Origin: Bacillota bacterium
Lineage (GTDB): Bacteria > Bacillota > SHA-98 > Ch115
Direction: 5' to 3'
Assembly (NCBI GenBank): GCA_013178415.1
Contig: JABLXA010000008.1
Location: forward strand, 62,001 to 126,000
Length of the DNA stretch: 64,000 bases
Shown: positions 63,825-64,000 of the stretch, piece after piece
How positions within the stretch are numbered: position 1 is the first letter of the stretch
Layout: each line of letters starts with the position of its first letter
Made by a program: the position numbers and the translations under genes
Notes under the pieces: model-generated
The model's input: only the letters and a program-made list of their open reading frames with translations
What the model was told of the DNA's origin: nothing
The model's database searches: none

Positions 63825-64000
63825 ATGCCAGTGAATCATACGCTTCAAGACGCCAAGTCTGTCAAAAGAGAGCTTGCGGACTACGGTCGTCGGATCATGG
63901 AGCGCAATCTGGTGGTAGGGCCAGGGGGCAACATCAGCGCCCGCTGTGGAGATACGATCTACGTGAAGCCAAGCGGATTCGCCTTTGATGAGCTTGAGCC
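63825..64000 (+). CDS. Class II aldolase/adducin family protein (3' end cut by window)
   Basis: The first 58 codons are visible and open to the window edge. ATG 63825 follows GGGGGTGG by five bases. The sequence LADYGRRIMERNLVVGPGGN, ISARCGDTIYVKPSGFAFDE is the N-terminal part of zinc-dependent class II aldolases and epimerases (GNxS and KPSG phosphate-binding motifs). It is the next gene after the TIM-barrel protein, 34 bp apart, and probably performs aldol cleavage of the product made by the preceding enzymes. Which member (fuculose, rhamnulose, apulonate or ribulose type) cannot be decided from this fragment. Confidence 0.88.
   Translation, partial: MPVNHTLQDAKSVKRELADYGRRIMERNLVVGPGGNISARCGDTIYVKPSGFAFDELE

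Overview
The window looks like a chromosome segment of a Gram-positive, probably anaerobic and spore-forming-lineage member of the Bacillota (clostridial type). The basis is strong AGGAGG-type ribosome binding sites with frequent GTG/TTG starts, a glutamate-synthase-like / glnA / ANTAR-regulator locus of the kind known from Clostridia, and a decayed spore-type GH18 gene. No species can be named from sequence alone. Most genes are for uptake and breakdown of plant-type sugars.

Layout. 1-1758: end of a sugar ABC transporter operon (two permeases, the first cut by the window edge). 2243-2719: XRE regulator. 2938-3307: relic of a GH18 gene. 3465-6996: promoter/operator cluster, structured leader and a GH2 beta-galactosidase. 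7358-13722 (minus): LacI regulator, solute-binding protein, two permeases, an unknown protein and an aldo/keto reductase. 14178-33724: a large catabolic cluster with a cyclase-family hydrolase, Opp/Dpp-type permeases and two ATPases, PIG-L deacetylase, zinc dehydrogenase, FGGY kinase, LacI regulator, three TIM-barrel isomerase-like proteins, a beta-propeller glycosidase-like protein, an Opp-type binding protein, a Gfo/Idh/MocA oxidoreductase and a 5'-truncated M28 peptidase. 33723-37352 (minus): DedA-PAP2 fusion, proA, proB. 37641-41551: nitrogen assimilation locus (FMN glutamate-synthase-like protein, glnA, ANTAR regulator) behind a leader that looks like an ANTAR-controlled attenuator. 41655-46834: small proteins, a frameshifted DUF421-type gene, tRNA-Lys and tRNA-Glu, a coiled-coil membrane protein, an oxidoreductase, a secreted repeat protein and an OmpR-type regulator. 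47206-49169: two overlapping nitrilase-family genes, the first without any catalytic triad residue. 50055-54355: an L-arabinose operon araB-araM-araD with many tandem duplications. 54965-64000: ROK regulator and GH4 glycosidase (minus) divergent from a sugar ABC transporter, followed by zinc dehydrogenase, TIM-barrel isomerase-like protein and a class II aldolase cut by the right edge.

How it fits together: each sugar block pairs a local regulator with an importer and cytoplasmic enzymes (oxidation, isomerisation, phosphorylation, aldol cleavage). The best candidates for something undescribed are the 14-33 kb cluster, whose mix of deacetylase, dehydrogenases, kinase and several TIM-barrel proteins does not match a textbook pathway; the active/inactive nitrilase pair; and the RNA-level control of the nitrogen locus. 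The window also carries several gene relics and an unusual amount of short tandem and dispersed repeats.
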